From the NCBI RefSeq assembly GCF_001641615.1, contig NZ_LRRU01000016.1, forward strand, positions 62,001 through 126,000: a stretch of 64,000 nucleotides of DNA, in the 5' to 3' direction. Both the position numbers and the translations under genes were made by a program. This DNA is from Pseudoalteromonas gelatinilytica. GTDB lineage: Bacteria; Pseudomonadota; Gammaproteobacteria; Enterobacterales; Alteromonadaceae. The notes under the pieces were generated by a model, which ran no database searches, was not told the DNA's origin, and saw only the letters and a program-made list of their open reading frames with translations. Every line of letters starts with the position of its first letter. Within the stretch, counting starts at the first letter, position 1. Positions 18,117-26,459 of the stretch are shown in pieces.

Positions 18117-20194
18117 GACGCCTCCAAATTTGCTTTTGATTCAATAATCAATTCCTGGCTCCCAGGCTTTCTAAGTCCAGATAATTTGATCAAACCGCTA
18201 ATATCTACAATCAATGAGACACGACCATCACCTAAAATTGTCGCCCCTGAGACACCATCAACTTTTTGATAATTGGCCTCTAAGCTTTTGATTACTACTT
18301 GCTGTTGCGACAATAAGTCATCAACTAATAAACCTACTTTTTGATTGTCACTTTCAACGACAACCAACAAGGTTTTATCAAGCGTTTCAATCGCCCCTTT
18401 ATGATTGAAAATATTGTAAAGCCTTAAGATAGGGATATATTCATCACGTAAGCGCAGCACATCTAAGTCTTTGCCCACTCGACTCACTTTACTAATATCG
18501 ATTTGCAATGACTCAATTATCGAAATCAGCGGAATGATATAAGTGTGCTCAGCAATCCGGACTAATTGCCCATCTAAGATAGCCAGCGTTAGCGGGAGAC
18601 GAATGGTAAATGTCGAACCCACGCCTGGTGCAGAAGCCACTTCAACAGAGCCGCTTAGTGCTTCGATATTGCGCCTTACAACATCCATACCAACGCCACG
18701 ACCCGATAAGTCGCTTACTTGATCGGCTGTAGAAAATCCTGGTAAGAAAATAAGCTCATTGATTTCGTTATCAGACAAATCATCGGTTTCTGAAATTAGG
18801 CCGTTTTTAATCGCCTTTTCACGGATCTTAGTGGTATTCAGGCCCTGACCGTCATCCATAATCTCGATAACAATATTGCCGCCTTGATGGAACGCATTCA
18901 AAGTCACAGTACCAACCGGGTTTTTACCCGCTGCAACGCGTTTATCAACGGTTTCTAAGCCATGGTCTAGGGAATTTCTCACTAGATGCACCATAGGATC
19001 AGACAGTTTCTCCATCACGGTTTTATCTAATTCGGTTTGTTCACCAAGTAACTTTAGCTCGACTTGTTTATCAAGCTTTTGTGAGATATCGCGTACTAAG
19101 CGTGGAAAGCGACTAAACACAAAGCTGATTGGCAACATACGGATACGCATGACATTTTCTTGTAAGTCACGGGTATTATGTGCCAGTTGTGCTAAGCCTT
19201 CTTGTAACGAGGCGATAGTTGCTTCAGTGATCTCTTGCTCACCCAATTGACTTAACATCGCTTGGGTGATCACTAATTCACCTACCATGTTGATCAATGA
19301 ATCAACTTTGTCGATACCAACCCTAATTGAAGTTGATTCGGCATTTGCCGTGGCAGCTTTAACTGGCGCTGGCTTTTTAGGATCTATCGCAGCTTTAACT
19401 ACAGCAGGCTCAGCCTCTTGCGCTGGCGCAGCCTCTTCAGCAACAGTTTCAACAGCTACATCCTCTTCATCACCAAACAAACCACCGCATAGGGTGATAG
19501 TGATATCAGCGTCATCTTCAACCCATTCGAAAATTTCTTCGATGCAGCTTTGTTCTTTATCAGTGGTTAAGAAAAAGCGCCACGACAGAAAACAATCTTC
19601 AGGGGCAAGGTTCGTAATATCTGGCACATCATCTTGAAAGGCTTGTGTTTCAAGTTCTCCCAATTCTGCTAATTCACTGATCATGTACAGTGGTTCATTA
19701 CCGGTTTTAAATAAATGGTGGTGTGGTTTGAAATCGATTTGGTAGGTATTAAAACTGCTTTCGCGAACAGTTTCTGGTGCTTGCTCTGGTGCTTTACTTG
19801 CAGCACGCATACCGAGAATTTCTTCGAACTTAACGCGCAGTTCATCCGCTTCTGTTAGGTCAGGTTGCTGCTCAGCTTGTAAAGCTCTAAGCAGCGCACG
19901 TAAACAGTCGACTGATTTTAGGAGTAAATTAACATGCTCAGCAGTAAGATCGCGGGAGCCTTCACGGATTTGATCTAACAGCGTTTCGAGAACATGAGTA
20001 AAATCTGCAACAGAACTAAAACCAAAAGTACCGCTACCCCCTTTAATTGAATGCGCGGCGCGAAAAATTGTATTTATGGTCTCTAAGTCTTCTTCGCCAG
20101 GCACTAAGTTTAATAACTCAGCCTCCATAGCATCGAGTCCTTCGAAGCTTTCTTCAAAGAATACTTCAAAAAATTGGCTTAGATCTATACTCAT
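18113..20194 (-). CDS. cheA: Chemotaxis histidine kinase CheA
   Basis: The central kinase that phosphorylates CheY and CheB. The 693 residues begin with an HPt domain with phospho-acceptor His48 in FRAAHSIKGGSGTFGF. A P2-like region (about 150-260, acidic/Ala-Pro-rich linker 245-285) follows. Then come a dimerization domain, an HATPase domain with N box HLVRNSLDHGLE, G1 DDGQGL and G2 GRGVGMDVVRRNI, and a C-terminal CheW-like domain. A single start at 20194 fits, 15 bases after the cheY-like gene. Confidence 0.97.
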   Translation of the reverse strand: MSIDLSQFFEVFFEESFEGLDAMEAELLNLVPGEEDLETINTIFRAAHSIKGGSGTFGFSSVADFTHVLETLLDQIREGSRDLTAEHVNLLLKSVDCLRALLRALQAEQQPDLTEADELRVKFEEILGMRAASKAPEQAPETVRESSFNTYQIDFKPHHHLFKTGNEPLYMISELAELGELETQAFQDDVPDITNLAPEDCFLSWRFFLTTDKEQSCIEEIFEWVEDDADITITLCGGLFGDEEDVAVETVAEEAAPAQEAEPAVVKAAIDPKKPAPVKAATANAESTSIRVGIDKVDSLINMVGELVITQAMLSQLGEQEITEATIASLQEGLAQLAHNTRDLQENVMRIRMLPISFVFSRFPRLVRDISQKLDKQVELKLLGEQTELDKTVMEKLSDPMVHLVRNSLDHGLETVDKRVAAGKNPVGTVTLNAFHQGGNIVIEIMDDGQGLNTTKIREKAIKNGLISETDDLSDNEINELIFLPGFSTADQVSDLSGRGVGMDVVRRNIEALSGSVEVASAPGVGSTFTIRLPLTLAILDGQLVRIAEHTYIIPLISIIESLQIDISKVSRVGKDLDVLRLRDEYIPILRLYNIFNHKGAIETLDKTLLVVVESDNQKVGLLVDDLLSQQQVVIKSLEANYQKVDGVSGATILGDGRVSLIVDISGLIKLSGLRKPGSQELIIESKANLEAS

Positions 20195-20209
20195 GCCCCG
20201 CTCCTATTA

Positions 20210-20572
20210 TTAGCGAATCACTTTTTTCAATACCGCTAACAATTGCTCAGGATTAAATGGCTTAACAATCCAGCCCGTAGCCCCAGCAGCTTTACCTTCA
20301 GACTTTTTATCTAATCCTGATTCTGTGGTCAGCATTAGTAAAGGTGTGAACTTATAATTAGGTAAGCTACGTAATTCACGAATAAGGGTAATGCCATCCA
20401 TTACCGGCATATTCACATCAGAAATAACAGCATCAAAGCTTTGTTGTTTTGCAATATTTAATGCTTCACTGCCGTCTTTCGCTTCTGTCACATCAAAACC
20501 TGCTTTTTTAAGCGTAAAACCAACCATTTGGCGCATAGATGCAGAATCATCTACTGCTAAAATTCTTTTCAT
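20210..20572 (-). CDS. cheY: CheY-like single-domain response regulator
   Basis: A 120-residue receiver with the acidic pair in VDDS (Asp8, Asp9), phospho-acceptor Asp52 in ISDVNMPVMDG, Thr82-Thr83 in MLTTES and Lys104 in VKPF. It is likely phosphorylated by the adjacent CheA. Whether it contacts a flagellar motor or another output cannot be told; no flagellar genes or cheZ are present here. Confidence 0.94.
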   Translation of the reverse strand: MKRILAVDDSASMRQMVGFTLKKAGFDVTEAKDGSEALNIAKQQSFDAVISDVNMPVMDGITLIRELRSLPNYKFTPLLMLTTESGLDKKSEGKAAGATGWIVKPFNPEQLLAVLKKVIR

Positions 20573-20581
20573 AAAAACCTC

Positions 20582-20854
20582 TTAATTGGCATTCTCAAGC
20601 ACAAGATAATGGCTCAAGCCCAAACTATTAATTGCCTGTTGCAACGGCTTGCTTTCGCCAACCCAAATAATTTTGTGTTGCACCGAAAGCAAATGCTTCT
20701 GTAATGCACATAAAAGCTGAATTGATGCTGTGTCAGCACGGGTCACTTCACTGATATCCAGACAGATATCATCATTTGCTGACAACTCTTGGAGCAAATC
20801 TTGATGGAGTGTTTCGACCTGAGTAATAGCTAATTCAGTAGGGAGCTTTAACAT
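20582..20854 (-). CDS. STAS-domain protein, first gene of the chemosensory operon
   Basis: A 90-residue STAS (anti-sigma-factor-antagonist type) protein: the loop CLDISEVTRADTASIQLLCAL holds the usual Asp-x-Ser/Thr region where SpoIIAA-like proteins are phosphorylated, here with Thr at the candidate position. It lies 9 bases upstream of cheY. STAS proteins of this size head several non-flagellar-type chemosensory operons, but their role there is poorly known. Confidence 0.85.
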   Translation of the reverse strand: MLKLPTELAITQVETLHQDLLQELSANDDICLDISEVTRADTASIQLLCALQKHLLSVQHKIIWVGESKPLQQAINSLGLSHYLVLENAN

Positions 20855-21023
20855 TACTTATACTTTCCCTGCTTTAAACAATTCATAACAAAAGCTTAGA
20901 CTGACTAAATAAAAATGCCATAATTTGAATCAAAAAATAGTAAAATTTTTTAGTAGCTTAGCCATTTATATCAAAAAAGGAAGCATTTCTTTTATTGAAA
21001 ATGAGTCCTCTTACCAAGAAAAA

Positions 21024-21641
21024 TTACTTAGTGTAATAATCTGCTATTTTTTTGAACTCTTCAGTCAAAGTTGTGGCATTGATTAATGGCACACTGCCTT
21101 GTTTAAATTCAGGCTTAAAAATCGCACGAACCGCACCTTCGCCATCAACCATAACCACAGATGCACTGTGATCAACGGCATATTCCTGCTCATCACTGTC
21201 GTTAATCGCATAAATTAAGCCAAGCTCTCTAACAAATGGAAAAAGCTGTTTATGTGGACCTGATACCGCAAGAAACGCTGGGTTAAAGTAATCAATGTAA
21301 GCTTTTCGCTTTTCGGTTGTATCACGCTTTGGATCTACTGCAACAAACCACACTTGCACTTTATAGTCTTGGCTCAGCTGCTTTTGCACCGCAGTTAGCT
21401 TAGCCAACGTCATCGGGCAAATATCTGGACAACTGGTGTAGCCTAAAAAGACTAAATTCCAATGCCCCATAAATTGGCTGTTATCAGCAGGCTCACCATG
21501 TTGATCGGTTAACAAAAACGGGCTAATCGGCTTTGCTTGCTCATAAACCAGCGCCTCAACTTCAGGAGCGGTATTACTTTTGCCACATCCTGCTGCAAAC
21601 AACACCGCACTAAAACATAAAAAAGCGACGATTCGCGTCAT
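21024..21641 (-). CDS. SCO1/SenC family copper chaperone lipoprotein
   Basis: Delivers copper to the CuA site of cytochrome oxidase subunit II or keeps its cysteines reduced. The ATG at 21641 overlaps the cyoE stop as ATGA, so I prefer it to an ATG four codons upstream. A lipobox FAAGC puts the lipid on Cys19. The thioredoxin-fold domain carries the copper motif CPDIC (Cys71, Cys75) and the distal histidine in AVDHSAS. It is the last gene of the oxidase assembly series. No terminator hairpin is obvious behind it. Confidence 0.93.
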   Translation of the reverse strand: MTRIVAFLCFSAVLFAAGCGKSNTAPEVEALVYEQAKPISPFLLTDQHGEPADNSQFMGHWNLVFLGYTSCPDICPMTLAKLTAVQKQLSQDYKVQVWFVAVDPKRDTTEKRKAYIDYFNPAFLAVSGPHKQLFPFVRELGLIYAINDSDEQEYAVDHSASVVMVDGEGAVRAIFKPEFKQGSVPLINATTLTEEFKKIADYYTK

Positions 21642-22546
21642 AAAACTAACCATTTATCAATAAATAAGGCGATAAAGAGTAGCATTAAATGCACGATTGA
21701 AAAACGAAATAAATCCATTGCAGTATCATCTTTTGGGGCAATTTTTAGTTTTAACGCTTTATATATAAATATCGCATTTAAAACACTCGCACCAAGCAAG
21801 TAAATCAGCCCTGACATGCCAATTAAATAAGGCAGCACACACACTAGGGCAAGTAAAATGCTATAGCCAACGACGCACGTTTTACAAAACTCAATACCAT
21901 GAGTAACAGGCAACATTGGAATTTTGGCACGCTCGTAATCACTTTTACGCGCTATCGCTAAAGCCCAAAAATGCGGCGGGGTCCAAGTAAATATAATCAT
22001 CACTAATAACCAGGGCGCGGCAGCCATGTGGCCTGTTTCAGACACCCACCCTAACAGCGGCGGCATCGCACCCGCTAAGCCCCCAATCACAATATTTTGT
22101 GGAGTAGCACGCTTTAAAAACGACGTGTATATAAAGGCATAGCCGACGAGTGCAAATAAAGTCAGAATTGCCGTGAGTGTATTAGCCCACACCATAAGCA
22201 TAATGAAACCTAGCACGCCAATAACAGCTGCAAAGCTCAATGCATGCTGTTTACTGAGCCGACCTTTAGCCACAGGACGGTGTCGAGTACGTGCCATTTT
22301 GCTGTCGATTTCACTATCTACTACATGATTGATCACGGCAGCAGCGGCCGATAACAAACCAATACCCAACAAACTTGCAAGCTGCACAAACACGCCTCGT
22401 CCAACATCAGGCGCCAAAGCTAATCCAACCCATGCCGTTAGCACGAGCATCGCCACCACTTTAAATTTACTGATCGCTAAATAATCTTTCAGTAATTCTG
22501 AACTTTGGCTCAAAAAAGACTTTTCTGTACTTAATAATAGTGCCAT
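21638..22546 (-). CDS. cyoE: Protoheme IX farnesyltransferase (heme O synthase)
   Basis: Adds a farnesyl group to heme B, giving heme O for heme-copper oxidases. The 302-residue inner-membrane prenyltransferase shows the Asp-rich motif NHVVDSEIDSKMARTRHRPVAKG and a second conserved loop with KSDYERAKIPMLPV. The ATG at 22546 is 5 bases after AGGAGG; a GTG one codon upstream is too close to that site. It follows ctaA by 9 bases and overlaps the SCO gene. Confidence 0.95.
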   Translation of the reverse strand: MALLLSTEKSFLSQSSELLKDYLAISKFKVVAMLVLTAWVGLALAPDVGRGVFVQLASLLGIGLLSAAAAVINHVVDSEIDSKMARTRHRPVAKGRLSKQHALSFAAVIGVLGFIMLMVWANTLTAILTLFALVGYAFIYTSFLKRATPQNIVIGGLAGAMPPLLGWVSETGHMAAAPWLLVMIIFTWTPPHFWALAIARKSDYERAKIPMLPVTHGIEFCKTCVVGYSILLALVCVLPYLIGMSGLIYLLGASVLNAIFIYKALKLKIAPKDDTAMDLFRFSIVHLMLLFIALFIDKWLVL

Positions 22547-22555
22547 CACAGCCTC

Positions 22556-23545
22556 CTAGGTTCTTACTTTTAAGTGGAAGCATAGTCGTACCATGCTAAG
22601 CAGTAATAGTGCTGCCATTAAATTATGTGCAAGCGCAACACCTAACGGGAAATGCCAATGCACAACGGCAAGGCCTAAACAAATTTGGCATAGCAAAGCG
22701 ACTAAGACCGTTACCGTGCAGTGCTTAATTTTTCGTGAGTAACATCGTGAATAAATGCGCCACATGATTAACGCTAATACTACACAGGTAACCAGTGCCC
22801 AAATACGGTGTAGAAGATGAATAGACATACGCGCTTGCTGCGATAACACACCATATTCATAGGTACTATGCTCAAGCGGTAATTGAAACACGCTCTTTAA
22901 AGAAAACGGTTGCCCGTAGCTACACAGCGGTAAACCATTACAGTGTGGAGCGGCATAATTTGCAGCAAGCCAACCACCCAAGGCGATTTGCAGCACAAGT
23001 ACCACCAACCCCACCAGAGCTAAACGATAATAGGGCTTTGCACCACTATCACGACTTGCAATAGGCTCTGTAGTGAGGCGTAAATACAGCAGAAACACCA
23101 AAGATAAAATACTAAAGCCGCCAAGCAAGTGCCCCATAACAACCAAGGGCTGAAGGTTCATGGTTACTGTCCACATACCTAGAGCAGCCTGAAACACAAC
23201 CAACAATAAAAGTGCTAAAGGCAGTTTAACCGGTGTTGCTGGGTATTGGCGTTTTAACCAGGCAAAAACAAACAAAGCTAAAATAAGTAAACCGAGGGCA
23301 CCGGCAAAATAGCGATGGATCATTTCTTTCCACGCTTTTGCGGCTTCAAACATCATATCAGGGTAGTTTTGTTCAACATGTAATAAAGCACTTTCATGTT
23401 TTGGTACAGTCAAAAAACCGTAGCAACCTGGCCAATCAGGACAACCAAGCCCTGCATCACTGAGACGAGTGTAAGCACCAAGCCCCACAACCAGAATTGA
23501 GAAGAAACACGTAATTAAGACAAGGTATTTATAATTTTTATACAT
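22556..23545 (-). CDS. ctaA: Heme A synthase (COX15/CtaA family)
   Basis: Oxidizes the C8 methyl of heme O to the formyl of heme A. The 329-residue, roughly eight-helix membrane protein shows conserved heme-ligand histidine regions (EMIHRYFAGALGL, VMGHLLGG, SIHLLHRIWA, ALAHNLMAALL) and a cysteine pair in HCNGLPLC. Together with cyoE it implies that the oxidase encoded here uses heme A. Confidence 0.94.
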   Translation of the reverse strand: MYKNYKYLVLITCFFSILVVGLGAYTRLSDAGLGCPDWPGCYGFLTVPKHESALLHVEQNYPDMMFEAAKAWKEMIHRYFAGALGLLILALFVFAWLKRQYPATPVKLPLALLLLVVFQAALGMWTVTMNLQPLVVMGHLLGGFSILSLVFLLYLRLTTEPIASRDSGAKPYYRLALVGLVVLVLQIALGGWLAANYAAPHCNGLPLCSYGQPFSLKSVFQLPLEHSTYEYGVLSQQARMSIHLLHRIWALVTCVVLALIMWRIYSRCYSRKIKHCTVTVLVALLCQICLGLAVVHWHFPLGVALAHNLMAALLLLSMVRLCFHLKVRT

Positions 23546-23565
23546 CTTTATCCCCTTACTGAGGT

Positions 23566-24060
23566 TTAGCTCGAACGCGCATAGTTAAGTAATTTTTTTA
23601 AATCTTTCAGTAAGCCTTTTTGAATGAGTCTGTTTTGTTCGGGCTCAGCAGTGTAAGGGTAATGCAGCACCACCAATCCCATGTGATCAACCAAGTATAA
23701 GTCTCCCGCTTTCAGTTCAGGATTTGCCGCTAAAAGACGCCAACTTGCTGATACTTGCTGTTGATTTGTCAGTACAGCAACATCCACTTTTTGCTGATTT
23801 TTACCTAACGCGACATACAAGTTATCGAGACTCGCTAGCTGGCTTTCACACACAGCTCGGCACTCTTTGGGGTAGTTGAGCGCTATAGTCCATTGTTTGG
23901 GCTCACCGTGTTGCCAATCTGCTAATTTCACTTCTTCACTTAAAAGCTCACCGTAATTACTTGAACCACTCGGTAACCAGTCGAGTTTTAGTGCTGCATA
24001 TGCCAGTGCCAGCGGCACAAAACAACAAAGTGCAAATAAACTAAGTGGGTTTATTTTCAT
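23566..24060 (-). CDS. Membrane-anchored hypothetical protein of the oxidase assembly cluster
   Basis: A 164-residue protein with one N-terminal membrane segment (about 5-24) and a periplasmic domain. Residues 68-76 include CRAVC, in the position where a SCO/thioredoxin-like fold would carry its metal or redox cysteines, and the C-terminal half (YLVDHMGLVVLHYP) resembles the end of a thioredoxin-like domain. Similar proteins sit between SURF1 and CtaA in related marine bacteria. It may be a divergent redox or copper helper for oxidase assembly; this is inference from context and the CxxxC-like pair. It overlaps the end of the SURF1 gene by 20 bases. Confidence 0.65.
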   Translation of the reverse strand: MKINPLSLFALCCFVPLALAYAALKLDWLPSGSSNYGELLSEEVKLADWQHGEPKQWTIALNYPKECRAVCESQLASLDNLYVALGKNQQKVDVAVLTNQQQVSASWRLLAANPELKAGDLYLVDHMGLVVLHYPYTAEPEQNRLIQKGLLKDLKKLLNYARSS

Positions 24061-24790
24061 AACCTCTCCTTCTCATCGCAAAATAAGCAATTACGACACA
24101 CGCTAAACCAATTAACAGCCATTGCACGGCATAGGCGTAGTGTTTATCAGGCCCCATCACGACACTTTTATAATGCGGGGTTGCGATACCATCTGCTTCA
24201 TTACGATAACCAATAAAACCTTGTACTGGCTCTGCCAACTGAGCACTAAAAATCGCTAAATCAATACCTTGAATACGCTTTGGCCAGCCTTGTTCTGCAC
24301 CAATTTGATCTGCTAGCGTAAAGCCTTTTAAGTTGCCTTGCTTTAATTGCACAGTAGCAGCAAACGTGGCTGTGCTTGGCCATGCAACTACAGGTAACTG
24401 GTTTCGATCTTGAGGGGCTTTAAGCCAGCCAAAATTAACGATTAATGGTGCTTTTTCACCTGCAATTGTTACCGCTGCCAGTAAGTCATAGCCCACTTGC
24501 CCTTGATAAATTTGATTATCTAGCAACCAGTAATGCTGTTTATTTACTTCCCCAGAAACCTTTACTTGCAAGCCCGTTTTATTCAAATCTGCTGGCAAGC
24601 TTTGCAGTGCTTGCCAGTTCATAACTCCTTGCTCTTTAGAAACGGCTAACTGACTTAATTGCTGCTGCTTTTGTTCGCCTCGCTGGTATTGCCAAACACT
24701 GAGTCGTAAACAAATAAGCACTGCAAGTACCACAACGCAAATTGCGATAATTGAGCTAAGCTTTTGTTTACGCCACAAAATCAACTGCAT
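24041..24790 (-). CDS. SURF1 family cytochrome oxidase assembly protein
   Basis: Helps insert heme A into oxidase subunit I. The 249 residues have an N-terminal membrane segment (about 12-30), a periplasmic domain with the conserved VNFGW and GYRNEADGIATPHY segments, and a C-terminal membrane helix (HYAYAVQWLLIGLACVVIAYF). It lies divergent from a DUF2909-like gene, with only 14 bases between the start codons. Confidence 0.92.
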   Translation of the reverse strand: MQLILWRKQKLSSIIAICVVVLAVLICLRLSVWQYQRGEQKQQQLSQLAVSKEQGVMNWQALQSLPADLNKTGLQVKVSGEVNKQHYWLLDNQIYQGQVGYDLLAAVTIAGEKAPLIVNFGWLKAPQDRNQLPVVAWPSTATFAATVQLKQGNLKGFTLADQIGAEQGWPKRIQGIDLAIFSAQLAEPVQGFIGYRNEADGIATPHYKSVVMGPDKHYAYAVQWLLIGLACVVIAYFAMRRRGYENKPT

Positions 24791-24804
24791 TTGGAAGACC
24801 TAAC

Positions 24805-25116
24805 ATGATTAAAATCATCATTGTGTTGTTATTGTTATATATCGTGTTCAACCTATTCAGAGCCTTGTTTGTGATGATTTCATCAAAAGAGCACTCAAAG
24901 CCCATGTCTCATTATTTAGGTCGTCGAGTGCTGTTTTCGGGTGTTGTACTGATCATCATCATTGCAGCCTTAAAACTGGGTTTAATTCAAACCAATCCGT
25001 CACCCATTCACAAAGCTACAGCACGTACACAAATACAAATAAACACAGCCACACCACATCTACAAAGTGCCAATACCAAGCAGCTGCCTGAAAAGCAAAG
25101 TGCTTATCACTCGTGA
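24805..25116 (+). CDS. DUF2909-like small membrane protein with an antisense C-terminal extension
   Basis: The first 69 residues (MIKIIIVLLLLYIVFNLFRALFVMI, the GRRVLFSGVVLII segment, then TNPSP) match the DUF2909 type of two-helix membrane protein found within cox clusters. Family members, as I know them, end soon after this point. Here the frame continues for about 33 polar residues that lie entirely antisense to the 3' end of coxC, overlapping it by 101 bases. The extension has no recognisable domain and probably reflects loss of an original stop codon. Function unknown; context suggests oxidase assembly. Confidence 0.7.
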   Translation: MIKIIIVLLLLYIVFNLFRALFVMISSKEHSKPMSHYLGRRVLFSGVVLIIIIAALKLGLIQTNPSPIHKATARTQIQINTATPHLQSANTKQLPEKQSAYHS

Positions 25117-25891
25117 AGTGGCCTTTAAAAATTCGCAGTAATACAACTAACAGTATGATGGTACCCAAGGTCACGTGCATTCCGTGGAAACCGGTTAACA
25201 AGAAGAAGGTATTACCATAAACCCCCGCATCTAAGGTCAAACCTAGATCTTGATAGGCATGCATATATTCATAGGCTTGCAGGCCTAAGAAAATGGCTCC
25301 CAGAACGACCGTCATCGATAAAAATACCTTTAGAGCGCCGCGCTTATTGTTTTCCATAGCAACATGGGCAAAATGAATTGTGACCGATGAGGTAAGTAGA
25401 ATCAGCGTATTGATCAGGGGTAGACCTTGCCAGCCCATAGCCTGTGTGGTCTCGCCCGCTGGCGTAGTTAATAGCGGCCATACGGCTTCAAAGGTTGGCC
25501 AGAGCACTTCGTTGGTCATGGCATTATTGCCAGCGCCACCAAGCCAAGGCACTGAAATCATACGGGCATAAAAGAGAGCGCCAAAAAACGCCATGAAAAA
25601 CATCACTTCAGAAAAAATAAACCAGCTCATACCCTGTCTAAATGAACGGTCCATTTGTGCTGAGTAAAGCCCTTGGTGAGACTCTTCAATAACATTTTTA
25701 AACCAGCTAAATAGCATATAAAACAAGATAGCTAGGCCCAGATATAAAACATACTGCGCACCACTGGCCTCACTGCTTGCTTGCATCACAGTTAAACCGG
25801 CACCAACAGCAATTAAAAACATTGCGATGGCGCCAACTATTGGCCAAGGGCTTTGTGCTGGAACATAATATTTTTCGTAATTTTGATTCAT
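25016..25891 (-). CDS. coxC: Cytochrome c oxidase subunit III
   Basis: A 291-residue, seven-helix membrane subunit of the aa3-type oxidase. The ATG at 25891 (MNQNYEKYYVPAQSPWP) has GGGAG 8 bases upstream; an earlier TTG would absorb this site. Conserved segments include WFIFSEVMFFMAFFGALFYAR, LTGFHGMHVTLGTI and AAWYWHFVDVVWLCLFV. Its 3' end is overlapped on the other strand by the DUF2909-like gene. Confidence 0.96.
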   Translation of the reverse strand: MNQNYEKYYVPAQSPWPIVGAIAMFLIAVGAGLTVMQASSEASGAQYVLYLGLAILFYMLFSWFKNVIEESHQGLYSAQMDRSFRQGMSWFIFSEVMFFMAFFGALFYARMISVPWLGGAGNNAMTNEVLWPTFEAVWPLLTTPAGETTQAMGWQGLPLINTLILLTSSVTIHFAHVAMENNKRGALKVFLSMTVVLGAIFLGLQAYEYMHAYQDLGLTLDAGVYGNTFFLLTGFHGMHVTLGTIILLVVLLRIFKGHFTSDKHFAFQAAAWYWHFVDVVWLCLFVFVYVL

Positions 25892-25928
25892 TTTGTTTGC
25901 TCCCAATTAGCAATTAGCTTGGCGGCTT

Positions 25929-26459
25929 TTAATCGTTTTTAGCCACAATCTGCCCGCTAATATCAAACATGGTGTACGACAATGTCAGTTCCTCAACATC
26001 GTCGGGTAATTCAGTATCAACATAAAACAGCAAGGTAAATTCAACTTCTTCACCTGCCTTTAAAGGTTGTTGATCAAAACAAAAACAGGCAATTTTATGT
26101 AAGTACTTGGCCGCTTTTCCCGGTGATACTGATGGAATTGCTTGCATGACTTTGTCTTCATTACTGGTGTTTTTTGCTGAGAACTTAACTTCTCGCATTG
26201 CGCCTGGTTGCACCGATACGCTGTACTGCTCAGACTGCACCTTAAATGGAGCGCCACTTTGAGCATGCGTCGTAAAACTGACATCAACTTGGCGTTGTGT
26301 ATTTATTGTTTCACTTGCGCTCGCTTGCTCAAGAGATGGCTTACCGTTTAATCCTGTAACATCACAAAACACGTCATAAAGCGGCACCAGAGCGAAAGCA
26401 AATGCGAACATGAGTAAGCATGTGATCAGCAATTTCTTTAGCAAAGGTGCATGGTTCAT
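25929..26459 (-). CDS. ctaG: Cytochrome c oxidase assembly protein CtaG/Cox11
   Basis: Copper chaperone for the CuB site of subunit I. The 176 residues have a single N-terminal membrane anchor (about 9-30) with VPLYDVFCDVTG, and a periplasmic immunoglobulin-like domain with the copper motif CFCFDQQPL. The start overlaps the ctaD stop by one base (TAATG). Confidence 0.96.
   Translation of the reverse strand: MNHAPLLKKLLITCLLMFAFAFALVPLYDVFCDVTGLNGKPSLEQASASETINTQRQVDVSFTTHAQSGAPFKVQSEQYSVSVQPGAMREVKFSAKNTSNEDKVMQAIPSVSPGKAAKYLHKIACFCFDQQPLKAGEEVEFTLLFYVDTELPDDVEELTLSYTMFDISGQIVAKND

Noticed and set aside
12734-20854. The chemosensory operon as the flagellar chemotaxis cluster
   Set aside because: No cheZ, flagellar, or parA-type genes are present and a STAS protein and cheD are; the order fits another class.
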